Assembly (NCBI RefSeq): GCF_002310375.3
Contig: NZ_CP023315.3
Span: forward strand, 806,001-870,000
Reading direction: 5' to 3'
Length of the DNA: 64,000 bases
Origin: Caulobacter vibrioides
GTDB taxonomy: Bacteria > Pseudomonadota > Alphaproteobacteria > Caulobacterales > Caulobacteraceae
This document shows, piece by piece, positions 7,801 to 17,853 of the stretch. The translations under genes and the position numbers were made by a program. Each line of letters starts with the position of its first letter. Within the stretch, counting starts at the first letter, position 1. Under the pieces are notes generated by a model. The model had not been told where the DNA came from. It was given only the letters and a program-made list of their open reading frames with translations, and made no database searches.

Positions 7801-9204
7801 TCAGACGGCGGGCGCGCCGCCGCCGAGGGTCTTGTAGAGGGTCACGAGGTTGGTCGCTTGGGCCAGCCGCGTGGTGATCAGGCCCTGCTGCGCCGCATAG
7901 AGGCTGCGCTGAGCGTCGAGCAGGGTCAGGGCGCTGTCGAGGCCGGCGTCGCGACGCTGCTGGGACAGGCGGGTGCTGTCGGCGGCGGCGGCGGTCAGGC
8001 GTTCCTGGGCGGCCAGGCGATCGGCGACCGTGGCGCGCACCGACAGGGCGTCGGAGACCTCACGGAACGCGGTCTGCACCGTCTTCTCATAGGTCGCCAC
8101 GGCGATGTCGCGGTCGGCCTTGGAGATGTTCAGGTTGGCCACATTGGCCCCGCCCGCGAAGATCGGCAGGCTGATCTGCGGCGTGAAGCTCCAGACGCTG
8201 GTCCCGCCCTTGAAGAGGTCGCCAAGGTCAGTGCTGGCCGAGCCGGCAGAGCCGGTCAGGCTGATGCGCGGGAAGAACGCCGCCCGCGCCGCGCCGATAT
8301 TGGCGTTGGCCGCTCGCAGCTGACGCTCTGCGGCCAGGACGTCGGGGCGACGCGCCAGAACGTTCGACGGCAGGCCCGCCGGCAGGTCGGCCAGCACGTT
8401 GTCGGCGTCCAGGCCGCCCGCCGGCAGCAGGTCGGCGGGCAAATCGCCGCCGGCCAGCAGGGTCAGGGCGTTACGATCCTGGGCGACCTGGGCGGTGTAG
8501 ACGGCGACGTCGGCGCGCGCCGTCTCGGCCAGGGTCTCGGCGTTACGCAGGTCCAGCAGCGAGCCGGCCCCGCCGTCGACGCGCTGACGCACGAGCTTAA
8601 GGGAGTCCTCGCGCGTGGCCAGGGTGGTCTTGGCCAGGGCCAGGCGCTCCTGGTCGGCGGCCAGGGTCAGCCAGGCGTTGGCGGTCTCGGCGATCAGGCT
8701 GACCTGGACCGAGCGGCTGGTCTGCTCGGTGGCCAGATAGCTCTGCAGCGCCGCGTCCTTCAGGCTGCGCACCCGGCCGAACAGGTCCAGCTCATAGGCG
8801 GTGAAGCCGATGGTGGCGCTGTAGACTTCGGTGTCGAAGGCCTGGCCGGTCTGCGAGGTCGAGGCCGGGGTGCGGCCGCGCTGCTCGGAGACCGCGCCAT
8901 TGATCCCCGGGAACAGGGCTGAGCGCTGCACGCCGTACTGGGCGCGGGCCTTCTCGATGTTCAGCACCGCCACGCGCAGGTCGCGGTTCTGCTTGAGGGC
9001 CAGATCGACCACACCTTGCAGGCGCGGATCGACCAGCACCTGACGCCAGTCGAGGTCGGCGGCCGAGACGGTGGTCGCCGCCTCGGGCGTGGGCGTGGAC
9101 CAGGTCTGGGCGACCGGCAGGACCGGACGCTCATACTTGGGCGCCAGGGTGCAGGCGCCGACCGCCGTCGAGGCGATCAGGATCAGGGTGAGGTTACGCA
9201 GCAT
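7801..9204 (-). CDS. nodT: RND efflux outer-membrane lipoprotein, NodT family
   Basis: A 467-residue TolC-type channel. It has a lipoprotein signal (LILIASTAVGAC, with the lipobox Cys at about residue 18) and two repeated OEP domains of coiled-coil helices (for example DLALKQNRDLRVAVLNIEKARA and LRNAETLAETARADVAVYTAQVAQ). It completes the tripartite pump and lets drugs exit across the outer membrane. It begins one base after the acrB stop, so it is translated from the same message. In Caulobacter the acrA-acrB2-nodT operon exports quinolones such as nalidixic acid and is repressed by TipR; the order here is identical. Confidence 0.93.
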   Translation of the reverse strand: MLRNLTLILIASTAVGACTLAPKYERPVLPVAQTWSTPTPEAATTVSAADLDWRQVLVDPRLQGVVDLALKQNRDLRVAVLNIEKARAQYGVQRSALFPGINGAVSEQRGRTPASTSQTGQAFDTEVYSATIGFTAYELDLFGRVRSLKDAALQSYLATEQTSRSVQVSLIAETANAWLTLAADQERLALAKTTLATREDSLKLVRQRVDGGAGSLLDLRNAETLAETARADVAVYTAQVAQDRNALTLLAGGDLPADLLPAGGLDADNVLADLPAGLPSNVLARRPDVLAAERQLRAANANIGAARAAFFPRISLTGSAGSASTDLGDLFKGGTSVWSFTPQISLPIFAGGANVANLNISKADRDIAVATYEKTVQTAFREVSDALSVRATVADRLAAQERLTAAAADSTRLSQQRRDAGLDSALTLLDAQRSLYAAQQGLITTRLAQATNLVTLYKTLGGGAPAV

Positions 9205-9205
9205 C

Positions 9206-12200
9206 TTAGTGAGCCTCTGCCGACGGGGCGTCGCCTTGGGCGGCGTCGTGACGGGGGTGCTTGGGTTTGAAGATCTTCTCCACCACCACGAAGAACAGTG
9301 GGACGAAGAAGATGGCGAGCAGGGTGGCCGAGATCATGCCGCCGATGACGCCGGTGCCGATCGCGTGCTGGGCCCCCGATCCAGCCCCGTTGGAGATCGC
9401 CAAGGGCAGCACGCCGAAGACGAAGGCCAGCGAGGTCATGATGATCGGGCGCAGGCGCAGGCGAACCGCCTCCAGCGTCGCTTCGATCAGGCCCATGCCC
9501 TTCTCGTAGAGGTCCTTGGCGAACTCGACGATCAGGATGGCGTTCTTGGCCGCCAGGCCCATGGTCGTCAGCAGGCCCACCTGGAAGTAGATGTCGTTGC
9601 TGAGGCCGCGAGCAAAGGTCGCCAGCAGAGCGCCGATGACGCCCAGCGGGATGACCATGATGACGGCCAGCGGGATCGACCAGCTCTCGTAAAGCGCGGC
9701 CAGCAGCAGGAACACCACCAGGATCGAGATGGCGTACAGGGCGGGGGCCTGGTTGCCGGCCTCCAGTTCCTGGGCCGACAGGCCGGTCCACTCATAGCCG
9801 ACGCCGGGCGGCAGCTTGGCCGCGATCTTTTCCATCGCCGCGATCGCGTCGCCCGAGCTCTTGCCCGGGGCCGGCGCGCCCTGGATGTTGACCGCCGAGA
9901 GGCCGTTATAGCGCTCCAGACGCGGCGAGCCGTAGGTCCAGGATGCGCTGGCGAAGGCCGGGAAGGCGACCATCTGGCCCTGGTTGTTGCGCACGTACCA
10001 GCGGTTCAGGTCCTCCGGCGTCATGCGGAACGGCGCGTCGGCCTGCATGTAGACCTTCTTCACGCGGCCGCGGTCGATGAAGTCATTGACGTACGACCCG
10101 CCCCAGGCGGCGCTGAGGGCGCTGTTGATGTCGGCGGTGGTCAGGCCCAGCGCGCCGGCCTTGGCCTGGTCGACCTCGATCTTCAGCTGCGGGGTGTCGT
10201 CCTGGCCGTTCGGGCGCACGCCCACCAGGTTCGGATCCTGGGCGGCCATGCCCAGCATCATGTTGCGGGCGTTCATCAGGGTTTCGTGACCCACGCCGCC
10301 GACGTCCTGCAGCTGGAAGTCGAAGCCGGACGAGTTGCCCAGTTCCGACACGGCCGGCGGGACGACCGCGAACACCATGGCGTCACGGATCTGGCTAAAG
10401 GCGCCCATGGCGCGGCCCGCCACGGCCTGAGCCTTCATGTCGGCGGCCTTGCGGTGCTCGAAGTCCTTCAGGCGAATGAAGGCGAGACCCGCGTTCTGAC
10501 CGGCGCCGGCGAAGCTGAAGCCCGAGACGGTGAACACCGACTGGACGGCTTCCTTCTCGCCGACCAGGAAGTGGTCGCGCACCTTGTCCAGCACGGCCAG
10601 GGTCTTTTCCTCGGTCGCGCCGGCGGGCAGCTGCACCAGGGTGAACATGGTCCCCTGGTCTTCTTCCGGCAGGAAGGCGCTGGGCAGGCGGACGAACAGC
10701 AGGCCCATGGCCACGATGATCGCGGCGTAGATGGCCATCCAGCGGCCGCTCTTGCCCAGGATCTTGCGGACACTGCCTTGGTAGCGGCCGCTCATGTCGT
10801 TGAAGCTGCGGTTGAACCAGCCAAAGAAGCCGGTTTTCTCGTCGTGGTGGCCGGCCTTGACCGGCTTGAGCATCGTGGCGCACAGGGCGGGCGTCAGGAC
10901 CAGGGCGACGACCACCGACAGGGCCATGGCCGAGACGATGGTGATCGAGAACTGGCGATAGATCACGCCTTGCGAGCCGCCGAAGAAGGCCATCGGCACG
11001 AACACCGCCGCCAGCACCAGGGCGATGCCGATCAGGGCGCCGGTGATCTCGTTCATCGACTTGCGGGTGGCCTCGAGGGGCGAAAGACCCTCTTCGGACA
11101 TCACACGTTCGACGTTCTCGACCACCACGATGGCGTCGTCGACCAAGAGGCCGATGGCCAGCACCAGGCCGAACATGGTCAGGGTGTTGATCGAGTAGCC
11201 GAAGGCCGCCAGCACGCCGAACGTGCCGAGCAGGACGACCGGCACGGCGATGGTCGGGATCAGGGTCGCGCGCCAGTTCTGCAGGAACAGGAACATGACG
11301 ATGAACACCAGGATGATGGCTTCGATCAGCGTCTTGACCACTTCCTCGATCGACAGCTTCACGAACGGCGTCGAGTCATAGGGAACGACGTATTCGTAGC
11401 TGGCCGGGAAGGTCTTCTCGAGCTGGGCCATCCTGTCCTTCACCGCCGCGGCGGTGTCGAGCGCGTTGGCGCCGGGGGCCAGCTTGATGGCTATGCCGGC
11501 GGCCGGGTGGCCGTTGAACTTGGCGATCGAGGCGTAGCTTTCCGAGCCCAGCTCGACGCGGGCGACGTCGCCCAGGCGCACGGTGGCGCCGCTGGCGGCG
11601 TTCTTCAGGATGATCTGACGGAACTGTTCGGGCGTCTGCAGGCGCGACTGGGCGGTGATCGTGGCGTTCAGGCCGGTGCCCGGCAGGTTCGGGGTCCCGC
11701 CGATCTGGCCGGCCGAGACCTGGGCGTTCTGGGCGCGGATCGCGGTGGCGACGTCGGCCGGGGTCAGGCTGAAGCTGGCCAGCTTCTGCGGGTCCAGCCA
11801 GATGCGCATGGCGTATTGCGCGCCGAACAGCTGGATGTCGCCGACGCCGTCGACGCGGCTCAGCGGGTCCTGGATATTGCTGGCCAGGTAGTCGGCCAGA
11901 TCGGTGCCGGTGGTCTTGGGGTCCTGCGAATAGAGGCCCACGACCATCATGAAGTTACGCGCCGACTTGGCCACCGTCAGGCCTTGCTGCTGCACTTCCT
12001 GCGGCAAGAGGGCGGTGGCGGTCTGCAGCTTGTTCTGGACCTGCACCTGGGCGATGTCGATGTCGGTGCCGGCCTTGAAGGTCAGGGTGACCGTGGCCGA
12101 GCCCGAGCTGTCGCTGCGCGAGGACATGTAGTCCAGACCATCCAGCCCCTTCATCTTCTGTTCGATGACCTGGGTGACGCTGTCCTCGACGGTCTTGGCC

Positions 12201-12361
12201 GAGGCGCCCGGATAGTTGGCCGAGATCGACACCTGCGGCAGGGCGATCTCAGGATATTGCGCGACCGGCAGGGTCCGGATGGCGAGCGCCCCGGCCAGCA
12301 TGATCACGATGGCGATGACCCACGCGAAGATGGGCCGGTCGATGAAGAAACGCGAGAGCAT
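9206..12361 (-). CDS. acrB2: RND multidrug efflux permease AcrB (AcrB2 of Caulobacter)
   Basis: A 1051-residue HAE-1-type RND pump. It begins [24 protein letters not shown], as AcrB proteins do. It shows the two RND halves, each with a membrane helix followed by a large periplasmic loop. In TM4 the proton-relay motif [21 protein letters not shown] carries the paired Asp residues. The C-terminal half has the matching [17 protein letters not shown]. Driven by protons, it captures drugs from the periplasm and inner membrane. It lies 12 bases after acrA and one base before nodT. The number 2 follows the known Caulobacter locus with the same gene order. Confidence 0.94.
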   Translation of the reverse strand: MLSRFFIDRPIFAWVIAIVIMLAGALAIRTLPVAQYPEIALPQVSISANYPGASAKTVEDSVTQVIEQKMKGLDGLDYMSSRSDSSGSATVTLTFKAGTDIDIAQVQVQNKLQTATALLPQEVQQQGLTVAKSARNFMMVVGLYSQDPKTTGTDLADYLASNIQDPLSRVDGVGDIQLFGAQYAMRIWLDPQKLASFSLTPADVATAIRAQNAQVSAGQIGGTPNLPGTGLNATITAQSRLQTPEQFRQIILKNAASGATVRLGDVARVELGSESYASIAKFNGHPAAGIAIKLAPGANALDTAAAVKDRMAQLEKTFPASYEYVVPYDSTPFVKLSIEEVVKTLIEAIILVFIVMFLFLQNWRATLIPTIAVPVVLLGTFGVLAAFGYSINTLTMFGLVLAIGLLVDDAIVVVENVERVMSEEGLSPLEATRKSMNEITGALIGIALVLAAVFVPMAFFGGSQGVIYRQFSITIVSAMALSVVVALVLTPALCATMLKPVKAGHHDEKTGFFGWFNRSFNDMSGRYQGSVRKILGKSGRWMAIYAAIIVAMGLLFVRLPSAFLPEEDQGTMFTLVQLPAGATEEKTLAVLDKVRDHFLVGEKEAVQSVFTVSGFSFAGAGQNAGLAFIRLKDFEHRKAADMKAQAVAGRAMGAFSQIRDAMVFAVVPPAVSELGNSSGFDFQLQDVGGVGHETLMNARNMMLGMAAQDPNLVGVRPNGQDDTPQLKIEVDQAKAGALGLTTADINSALSAAWGGSYVNDFIDRGRVKKVYMQADAPFRMTPEDLNRWYVRNNQGQMVAFPAFASASWTYGSPRLERYNGLSAVNIQGAPAPGKSSGDAIAAMEKIAAKLPPGVGYEWTGLSAQELEAGNQAPALYAISILVVFLLLAALYESWSIPLAVIMVIPLGVIGALLATFARGLSNDIYFQVGLLTTMGLAAKNAILIVEFAKDLYEKGMGLIEATLEAVRLRLRPIIMTSLAFVFGVLPLAISNGAGSGAQHAIGTGVIGGMISATLLAIFFVPLFFVVVEKIFKPKHPRHDAAQGDAPSAEAH

Positions 12362-12373
12362 GGGGAGCTGGCC

Positions 12374-13540
12374 TTAGCGCTGAGCTTGGGCGGCCGGCGC
12401 AGCGCCGGCGGGGACGGCCTTGATCGGCGCGCCGGGACGCACCTTCATCAGACCCTCGACGATGACCTTGTCGCCGGCGTTCAGGCCGCTGGTGACCAGC
12501 CACTTGTCGCCGACCGTCTGGCCCAGGGTGATCGGACGTGGCTCGGGGCCTTTGGCGCCGACCAGCATCACGCTCGCGCCGCCCTTCGGATCGCGGTTCA
12601 CGGCCGTCTGCGGGATCAGGATGCCGCTGGGGGCGACGCCTTGGCTCAGCACCGCGCGGACATACATGCCCGGCAGCAGTACGCCCTTGGGGTTGTCGAA
12701 CACCGCGCGCAGGCCCACCGCGCCGGTGCCCGGATCGACGGTGATGTCGGAGAACTCCAGGCGGCCCGGGATCGGATAGGTCGAGCCGTCTTCCAGCTTC
12801 AGCGTCACCTGGGCCGAGCCCGAGCGGCCGACCTTGCCCGAGGCGAACTGGGCCTGGAGCTTGAGGAGTTCGGCCGAGGTCTGGGTCAGGTCGACATAGA
12901 CCTTCGACAGGTCCTGCACGGTCGCCAGGGCGGTCGCCTGGTTGGCGGTGACCAGCGCGCCGGGGGTGACGCTGCTCTTGCCGATGCGGCCCGAGATCGG
13001 GGCGGTCACGCGGGCGTAGTTGAGGTTGATCCGGGCGCTGTCCAGCGCGGCCTTCTGCACGCCGACGGCGGCGGCGGTCTGCAGGGCGGCGGCCTGGGCG
13101 TCGTCATTGTCCTGCTTGGACACCGCGCCGGTCTCCACGAGGGCCTTGTAGCGGTCGGCCTTGAGCTTGGCGGCGATCGCCTGGGCCTGGGCCTGGGCGA
13201 GGGCGGCGGCGGCGCTGTTATAGGCGGCCTGATAGGTGGCGGGGTCGATCTGGTACAGCGACTGGCCGGCGCGGACGACCGAGCCTTCCTCGAACAGGCG
13301 CTTCTGGATGACGCCGCTGACCTGCGGACGCACTTCCGACACCAGATAGGCCGAGGTGCGGCCGGCCAGTTCGGCGGAGAGGCCCACCGGTTGCGACTGG
13401 GCGACGATGTAGCCGACCTCAGTGGGGCCGCCCATGCCCATGCCGTCGGCGCCGCCGGGCTTCTGGCCGCAGGCGGAGAGGGTGAGCGCAATGGCGGCGA
13501 GTCCCACGGTCGTCGCCGCGACCGAGCGTTGGAAGTGCAT
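12374..13540 (-). CDS. acrA: RND efflux periplasmic adaptor AcrA
   Basis: A 388-residue membrane fusion protein with a lipoprotein-type signal (GLAAIALTLSACG). It carries the barrel-sandwich and hairpin pattern of the family: VRPQVSGVIQKRLFEEGSVVRAGQSLYQIDP, an alpha-helical hairpin at about residues 100-160, then RVTAPISGRIGKSSVTPGALV. It links AcrB to NodT. It is the first gene of the operon, and its promoter region contains the 24-bp palindrome that probably binds TipR, encoded divergently. The ribosome site is weak (GGGG six bases before the ATG). Confidence 0.93.
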   Translation of the reverse strand: MHFQRSVAATTVGLAAIALTLSACGQKPGGADGMGMGGPTEVGYIVAQSQPVGLSAELAGRTSAYLVSEVRPQVSGVIQKRLFEEGSVVRAGQSLYQIDPATYQAAYNSAAAALAQAQAQAIAAKLKADRYKALVETGAVSKQDNDDAQAAALQTAAAVGVQKAALDSARINLNYARVTAPISGRIGKSSVTPGALVTANQATALATVQDLSKVYVDLTQTSAELLKLQAQFASGKVGRSGSAQVTLKLEDGSTYPIPGRLEFSDITVDPGTGAVGLRAVFDNPKGVLLPGMYVRAVLSQGVAPSGILIPQTAVNRDPKGGASVMLVGAKGPEPRPITLGQTVGDKWLVTSGLNAGDKVIVEGLMKVRPGAPIKAVPAGAAPAAQAQR

Positions 13541-13607
13541 GTTTGACCCCGGGGAGGAGAGGGTCGCGTGGGCTATTACCCTTGACGCGGCCGTTATGAT
13601 GAACGAT

Positions 13608-13631
13608 TTGAGAATGAACGTTCATTCTCAA
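13608..13631. promoter_or_regulatory. 24-bp perfect palindrome, probable TipR operator
   Basis: The half-site TTGAGAATGAAC is followed directly by its exact complement, giving 24 symmetric bases between acrA and tipR. It is centred about 80 bases from the acrA start and 108 bases from the tipR start. TetR repressors bind such palindromes, and the Caulobacter TipR protein is known to repress this operon. An additional half-like GATGAACGATT lies right next to it. Confidence 0.75.
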
Positions 13632-13727
13632 GTGGGCTGGACATAGGAGCGTGAGTGTCGCAAGTCAACACCCAGCGCCGCGGGTTTAGCTGACCTAACG
13701 GAAATGTAATGGCGATCAGGATTTTCA

Positions 13728-14324
13728 ATGGCTGACGAAACAATCGCGGGGCGCCCGTCGCCCGAAACGCGCCGCCAGCAGATCCTGGACGCGGCGTGCG
13801 AGCGCGTGCGCCAGTCGGGCTTCCACGGCGCCAGCATGGCCGACATCGCCAAGGTCGCGGGCCTGAGCGTCGGGCAGATCTATCGCTATTTCGAGAACAA
13901 GGAGGCGATCATCGCCGCCATCGTCGCCCAGGACCTGGCCGAGATGCGCGACAAGTTCGCCGAGATGGAGAAGCAGCCCGGCACGCTGCGCGATTCCATC
14001 GACGACCATCTGCCCGAGGCCATCGACAAGTGCTTTGACCAGCGCCGCGCGGCCTTGGCGCTGGAGGTCGTGGCCGAAGCGGCCCGCAATCCCAAGGTCG
14101 CCGCCATCGTCCGCTCGGCCGACGAGCAGGAGCGCGCCCTGGCGCGGGCCATGATGGAGCGCGATCGCAAGTCCGAATGGAGCGAGGCTGAGTTTCAGGC
14201 GCGCTGCGAGGTGGTCGGCCTGTTGTTCGACGGCCTGCTGCTGCGGGGCGTGAACCATCCCGACCTCGACCGCGACGCCCTGACGTGCGTGCTGCGCTCG
14301 ACCGTGCGGCACCTGCTGAGCTAG
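13728..14324 (+). CDS. tipR: TetR-family repressor of the efflux operon
   Basis: A 198-residue TetR protein. Residues 15-60 form the helix-turn-helix (RQQILDAACERVRQSGFHGASMADIAKVAGLSVGQIYRYFENKEAIIAAIV) and the rest is the ligand-binding helical domain. The start has AGGA six bases upstream. Divergence from acrA-acrB-nodT and the shared palindrome identify it with Caulobacter TipR, which releases the pump operon when a quinolone or similar inducer binds. Its stop overlaps by 4 bases the end of the convergent LOG-family gene. Confidence 0.88.
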   Translation: MADETIAGRPSPETRRQQILDAACERVRQSGFHGASMADIAKVAGLSVGQIYRYFENKEAIIAAIVAQDLAEMRDKFAEMEKQPGTLRDSIDDHLPEAIDKCFDQRRAALALEVVAEAARNPKVAAIVRSADEQERALARAMMERDRKSEWSEAEFQARCEVVGLLFDGLLLRGVNHPDLDRDALTCVLRSTVRHLLS

Positions 14325-15106
14325 GGGCTCTCCGGCAACTTCAGCCCGCAGCGCACCAGCTCGTCCCAGACGCCTTCCGCATCATCCGCGAAATGAAGCA
14401 GCTCAAGGTCGGCGGCGGCGATCATGCCGTGCTCGACCAGGGCGTCGAAGTTGATGATCGAACGCCAATAGGCCTCGTCGAACAGCACGATGGGGATCGG
14501 CGGCGCCTTGTCGGTCTGGCGCAGGGTCAGGAGCTCGAACAGCTCGTCAAAGGTGCCAAAACCGCCAGGGAACACCACCAGCGCATTGGCCCGCATGGCC
14601 AGGTGCATCTTGCGCATCGCAAAATAGTGGAAGCGGAAGGTCAGGTCCGGCGTGCTGTAGGGATTGGGGACCTGCTCGTGGGGCAGGGTGATGTTGAAGC
14701 CGATCGACGGCGCGCCGGCCTCGAAGGCGCCCCGGTTGGCGGCCTCCATCAGGCCAGGACCGCCGCCGGTGGCGATGACATTGTCGCGGACCTTGTCGCC
14801 GTTCTGGTGCTTGGCCCCGCCGCGCTCGGAGACGATGCGGCCCAGCTGCCGCGCCTCGGCGTACCAGCGGGCCCGCTGCGGCGGTCCGTCCTCGCGCACC
14901 CGGGCGCTGCCGAACACCACGATCGTCGAGCGCACGCCCCAGCGCCGCAGGGCCTCGTCGGCCTTGGCGAACTCCAGCAGGAACCGCACGCCGCGCATCG
15001 ACTCGCCCAGCAGAAAGTCCTGGTCCAGCGCCGCCAGACGATACGAGGGCGAGTTCAGCTGGGCCTGGACGTCGGGGGCTGCGGGAGGCGGGGGAACTTC
15101 GGTCAC
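14321..15106 (-). CDS. LOG-family protein (TIGR00730 Rossmann-fold nucleotide-binding type)
   Basis: A 261-residue Rossmann-fold protein of the lysine-decarboxylase-like/LOG superfamily. It has the nucleotide-binding TGGGPGLMEAANRGA and the signature PGGFGTFDELFE. LOG proteins release cytokinin-type bases from nucleoside monophosphates; many bacterial members are nucleotide phosphoribohydrolases of uncertain role. The start is uncertain: a GTG at 15106 (MTEVPPPP) is preferred, and a TTG at 15121 would add five residues. It converges on tipR and is otherwise alone. Confidence 0.85.
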   Translation of the reverse strand: MTEVPPPPAAPDVQAQLNSPSYRLAALDQDFLLGESMRGVRFLLEFAKADEALRRWGVRSTIVVFGSARVREDGPPQRARWYAEARQLGRIVSERGGAKHQNGDKVRDNVIATGGGPGLMEAANRGAFEAGAPSIGFNITLPHEQVPNPYSTPDLTFRFHYFAMRKMHLAMRANALVVFPGGFGTFDELFELLTLRQTDKAPPIPIVLFDEAYWRSIINFDALVEHGMIAAADLELLHFADDAEGVWDELVRCGLKLPESP

Positions 15107-15235
15107 AACGGTCGCTCGCAATTTGCGTCGAAGCGCAGACTATGCGGCTACCGCCGCGCGGACTTGACCTAGATCAGGGCGGCGCGGGGCGGTGCAAGCC
15201 TTTGTCGAGGCTCATTGACCCAGGAAGGCCACCCG

Positions 15236-16822
15236 ATGACCCTCAGCTTGACCTTCCACGGCGCGGCGGGCTGCGTCACCGGCTTCTGCGCGCGGCTGGT
15301 CACGCCGCACACCACCGTGCTGATCGACTGCGGCATGTTCCAGGGCTCCAAGACCTTGAAGGCCCTGAACTATCAGCCGTTCCCGTTCGACGCGGGACAG
15401 GTCGACGCCGTGCTGCTGACCCACGCCCATATCGACCACTCGGGTCTGTTGCCCAAGCTGATGCTGGCCGGGTTCGAGGGCCCAATCTACGCCACCGCCG
15501 CGACCCGCGACCTTGGCGCGGTCATGCTGGTCGACGCCGGCGGCATCCAGGAGAACGAGGTCGAGAGCCTCAACCGCCGCAACCTGCGACGCGGTTTTCC
15601 GCCGGTCGAGCCGATCTACACCGAGCGCGACGGCGAGGCGGTGGCCAAGCAGTTTCGCAAGGTCAAGCTGGGCGAGCCGGTGCGCATCGCGCAGGACATC
15701 GTCGCCACCTATTGGCCGGCCGGGCACATGCTGGGCGCGGCCTCGATATCGCTGGATGTGGGTCCGGAGGGACAGGCCAAGCGGATCCTGTTCTCGGGCG
15801 ATCTGGGCCCCGGCGGCAGTCCGTTCCTGGACGATCCCGACGCGCCGGTGGGCGTCGACCACCTGATCATCGAGTCGACCTATGGCGACCGCGACCGCGT
15901 CGGGATCGACAGCGCCGCGCGCAAGCAGCAACTGGCCGACGAGGTCCGCGCCGCCCATGCGGCCGGCGGGCCCCTGCTGATCCCGGCCTTCGCGGTCGAG
16001 CGTAGCCAGGAGCTGCTGATCGACCTGCTGGACCTGATGGAGCAGGGCGAGGTCCCCCGGGGCGACATCTTCCTGGACTCGCCGCTGGCCATCGAGGCCA
16101 CCAAGGTCTTCCAGGAACGCGGCTGGAACCCGCAGACCCAGACCAATCCGTTCGAGGCGCTGCGGCCCTCGGAGCATCTGCGGTTTCTGAACGCGCCCGC
16201 CGAGAGCGATGGCCTGGACCGCCTGAAGGGCTGGCACGTGATCCTGGCCGCCAGCGGCATGTGCGACGCCGGGCGGGTGCGCAAGCACCTGCAGCGCCTG
16301 CTCTGGCGGCGTGAGGCGACGGTCTTGCTATGCGGCTACCAGGCCACCGGCACCCTGGGCCGCCTGCTGGCCGACGGGCGCAGCCGGGTGACGATCCGGG
16401 GCGACGAGATCAGCGTCCGCGCCCGCATCCGTCAGCTGGACGCCTATTCCGGCCACGCCGACGCGGCGGGCCTGGTGCGCTGGGCCAAGGACCGGCTGCC
16501 GATCACGGGCTCGGTGTTCATCGCCCACGGCGAGCCCGACGCGGCCGAGGGACTGCGCCGTCGTCTGATCGAGGCGGATTTCGCGGCCGAGCGTCTGGTG
16601 ATCCCGGCGCTGGACGAGGGCTTCGCGCTCGACGGGGTGGGCGCGGCGCGGCCGATCGGCGAAGGGGCGCCCCGCCTGCCGGCCAGCGCGCCGGGCAAGC
16701 TGGACTGGCACAACCAGCGCGCCGCCTTCCAACTGGCCCTGGGCCAGGCGCTGGCCGCCGCGCCCGACGACCGCGCGCGCGAGGCCCTGCTCAAGGCGCT
16801 GTCGGCGACGCTGGAGGGCTGA
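15236..16822 (+). CDS. Beta-CASP metallo-beta-lactamase-fold hydrolase (RNA-processing type)
   Basis: A 528-residue MBL-fold/beta-CASP protein. The metal motif LLTHAHIDHSGLLPKL lies near residue 60, and GHMLGAASI and SGDLG supply further ligands. The beta-CASP part contains ESTYGDRDR and SGMCDAG, and the C-terminal RMMBL-type end has YSGHADAAG and IAHGEPDAAEGL. Relatives are CPSF73-like and KH-less archaeal/bacterial nucleases, so an RNA endo- or exonuclease role is likely but unproven. The ATG at 15236 has AGGAAGG seven bases upstream and is preferred over a TTG 21 bases earlier. Confidence 0.86.
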   Translation: MTLSLTFHGAAGCVTGFCARLVTPHTTVLIDCGMFQGSKTLKALNYQPFPFDAGQVDAVLLTHAHIDHSGLLPKLMLAGFEGPIYATAATRDLGAVMLVDAGGIQENEVESLNRRNLRRGFPPVEPIYTERDGEAVAKQFRKVKLGEPVRIAQDIVATYWPAGHMLGAASISLDVGPEGQAKRILFSGDLGPGGSPFLDDPDAPVGVDHLIIESTYGDRDRVGIDSAARKQQLADEVRAAHAAGGPLLIPAFAVERSQELLIDLLDLMEQGEVPRGDIFLDSPLAIEATKVFQERGWNPQTQTNPFEALRPSEHLRFLNAPAESDGLDRLKGWHVILAASGMCDAGRVRKHLQRLLWRREATVLLCGYQATGTLGRLLADGRSRVTIRGDEISVRARIRQLDAYSGHADAAGLVRWAKDRLPITGSVFIAHGEPDAAEGLRRRLIEADFAAERLVIPALDEGFALDGVGAARPIGEGAPRLPASAPGKLDWHNQRAAFQLALGQALAAAPDDRAREALLKALSATLEG

Positions 16823-16824
16823 GG

Positions 16825-17682
16825 TTAGGGCAGCAGGTTGCGCCGCAGCTCCGGCGCGACGTCGGCCAGCGCCTTGGCGACCATGGCCGAGAACAGCGCC
16901 GCGCCCTCGGGGCCCAGGTGCGTGTAGTCGAACACCGGCTTGAAGCTGCCCATCGCGCCGGGCGGAGACGGCGGCGCGGCCGGCGGGCGGGGCGGGGCCA
17001 CCGCGCCGGGCAGGACCGGCTCGTAGAACATCGCCCCCGTGGTGGTTCCCGACGCGGCCGAGGCGGCGACCTCGGGCGGGGGCGGGATTTCGGCCAGGCG
17101 CATCGCCGCCACCGGCCCCATCGCCTGGACGGCTTGGCGGCTGAGCGCGTGCAGGTCCACCAGTGGGGTGTTGGTCTCGGCGGCCAGCTTGCGGATCGCC
17201 TGCGCCCAGGGGGCGAGGTCGTCGAACACCTTCCCATCCTTGAACTGCCGGCGGATCAGCGGCGTCACCAGCACCGGCCTGGCCCCCGCCGCGCGCGCCT
17301 CCTCGACGAAGCGCCGCAGGTTGGCGGGGAACTCGGTGGCCAGGTCCGTCGAGCGTTCGGGGCGTCCTGGCTGGTCGTTATGGCCCAGCTGGATCAGCAC
17401 GAAGGTCTGCTCGAAGCCGCCGGCGCTCATCTCCTTCAGCGCCAGGGCCCAGGAGCCTTCCTCGCGATAGGTGCGGCTGGACCGGCCGCCGCGTCCCAGG
17501 TTCACGCAGGCGATGTTCGAGGTCACGTGCGTGGCGCAGAACGCCCCGCCCCAGCCGCTGTTCACCGCCACGGTGGAGTCGCCGACCAGCACGATCTTGG
17601 ACGCCTTGAAGATCGGCTCCTGGGCGTGGGCGGCGAGAGGGAGGGCGAGGAGGGCGGCGGCGATGAGGAGGGGTTTCAGCAT
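16825..17682 (-). CDS. Secreted SGNH-hydrolase, rhamnogalacturonan acetylesterase-like
   Basis: A 285-residue protein with a cleavable signal peptide (MLKPLLIAAALLALPLAAHAQ). It has the SGNH blocks VLVGDSTVAVNSGWGG (block I Ser), NLGRGGRSSRTY (block II Gly), IQLGHNDQ (block III Asn) and DYTHLGPEGA (block V Asp and His). This layout matches the CE12 rhamnogalacturonan acetylesterases, which deacetylate pectin; xylan acetylesterase activity also occurs in the group. A Pro/Ala-rich stretch before the last block is unusual. It faces the beta-CASP gene tail to tail and lies on the same strand as the GH43 gene. Confidence 0.85.
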   Translation of the reverse strand: MLKPLLIAAALLALPLAAHAQEPIFKASKIVLVGDSTVAVNSGWGGAFCATHVTSNIACVNLGRGGRSSRTYREEGSWALALKEMSAGGFEQTFVLIQLGHNDQPGRPERSTDLATEFPANLRRFVEEARAAGARPVLVTPLIRRQFKDGKVFDDLAPWAQAIRKLAAETNTPLVDLHALSRQAVQAMGPVAAMRLAEIPPPPEVAASAASGTTTGAMFYEPVLPGAVAPPRPPAAPPSPPGAMGSFKPVFDYTHLGPEGAALFSAMVAKALADVAPELRRNLLP

Positions 17683-17710
17683 CACAAGCTTCCGAGTTTC
17701 CACCAAATGT

Positions 17711-17831
17711 TGTCATCCCGGCCGGACCCCGGCGAAAGCCGGGGGGGAGAGCCGGGACCCAGGGGGTGACAGAACGCCGTGCGCGCCGCCCCTGGGTCCC
17801 GGATAGCCTCTGCGAGGCTTCCGGGATGACA
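17711..17831. repeat. Intergenic inverted repeat, family A (TGTCATCCCGG type)
   Basis: It starts TGTCATCCCGGCCGG and ends CCGGGATGACA, with an inner pair (CGGGACCCAGGGG and CCCCTGGGTCCCG). It can fold into one long branched hairpin. Four other copies are in the window. It lies between the SGNH gene start and the GH43 stop. Confidence 0.75.
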
Positions 17832-17853
17832 GGGATTTTCGGATGTTTGGGGG

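Noticed and set aside
9071..13546. A 1491-codon open frame on the plus strand, antisense to acrB and acrA
   Set aside because: It is a by-product of strong third-position GC bias. The residues are His/Gly/Arg/Val-rich without motifs, while the opposite strand encodes clear RND proteins.
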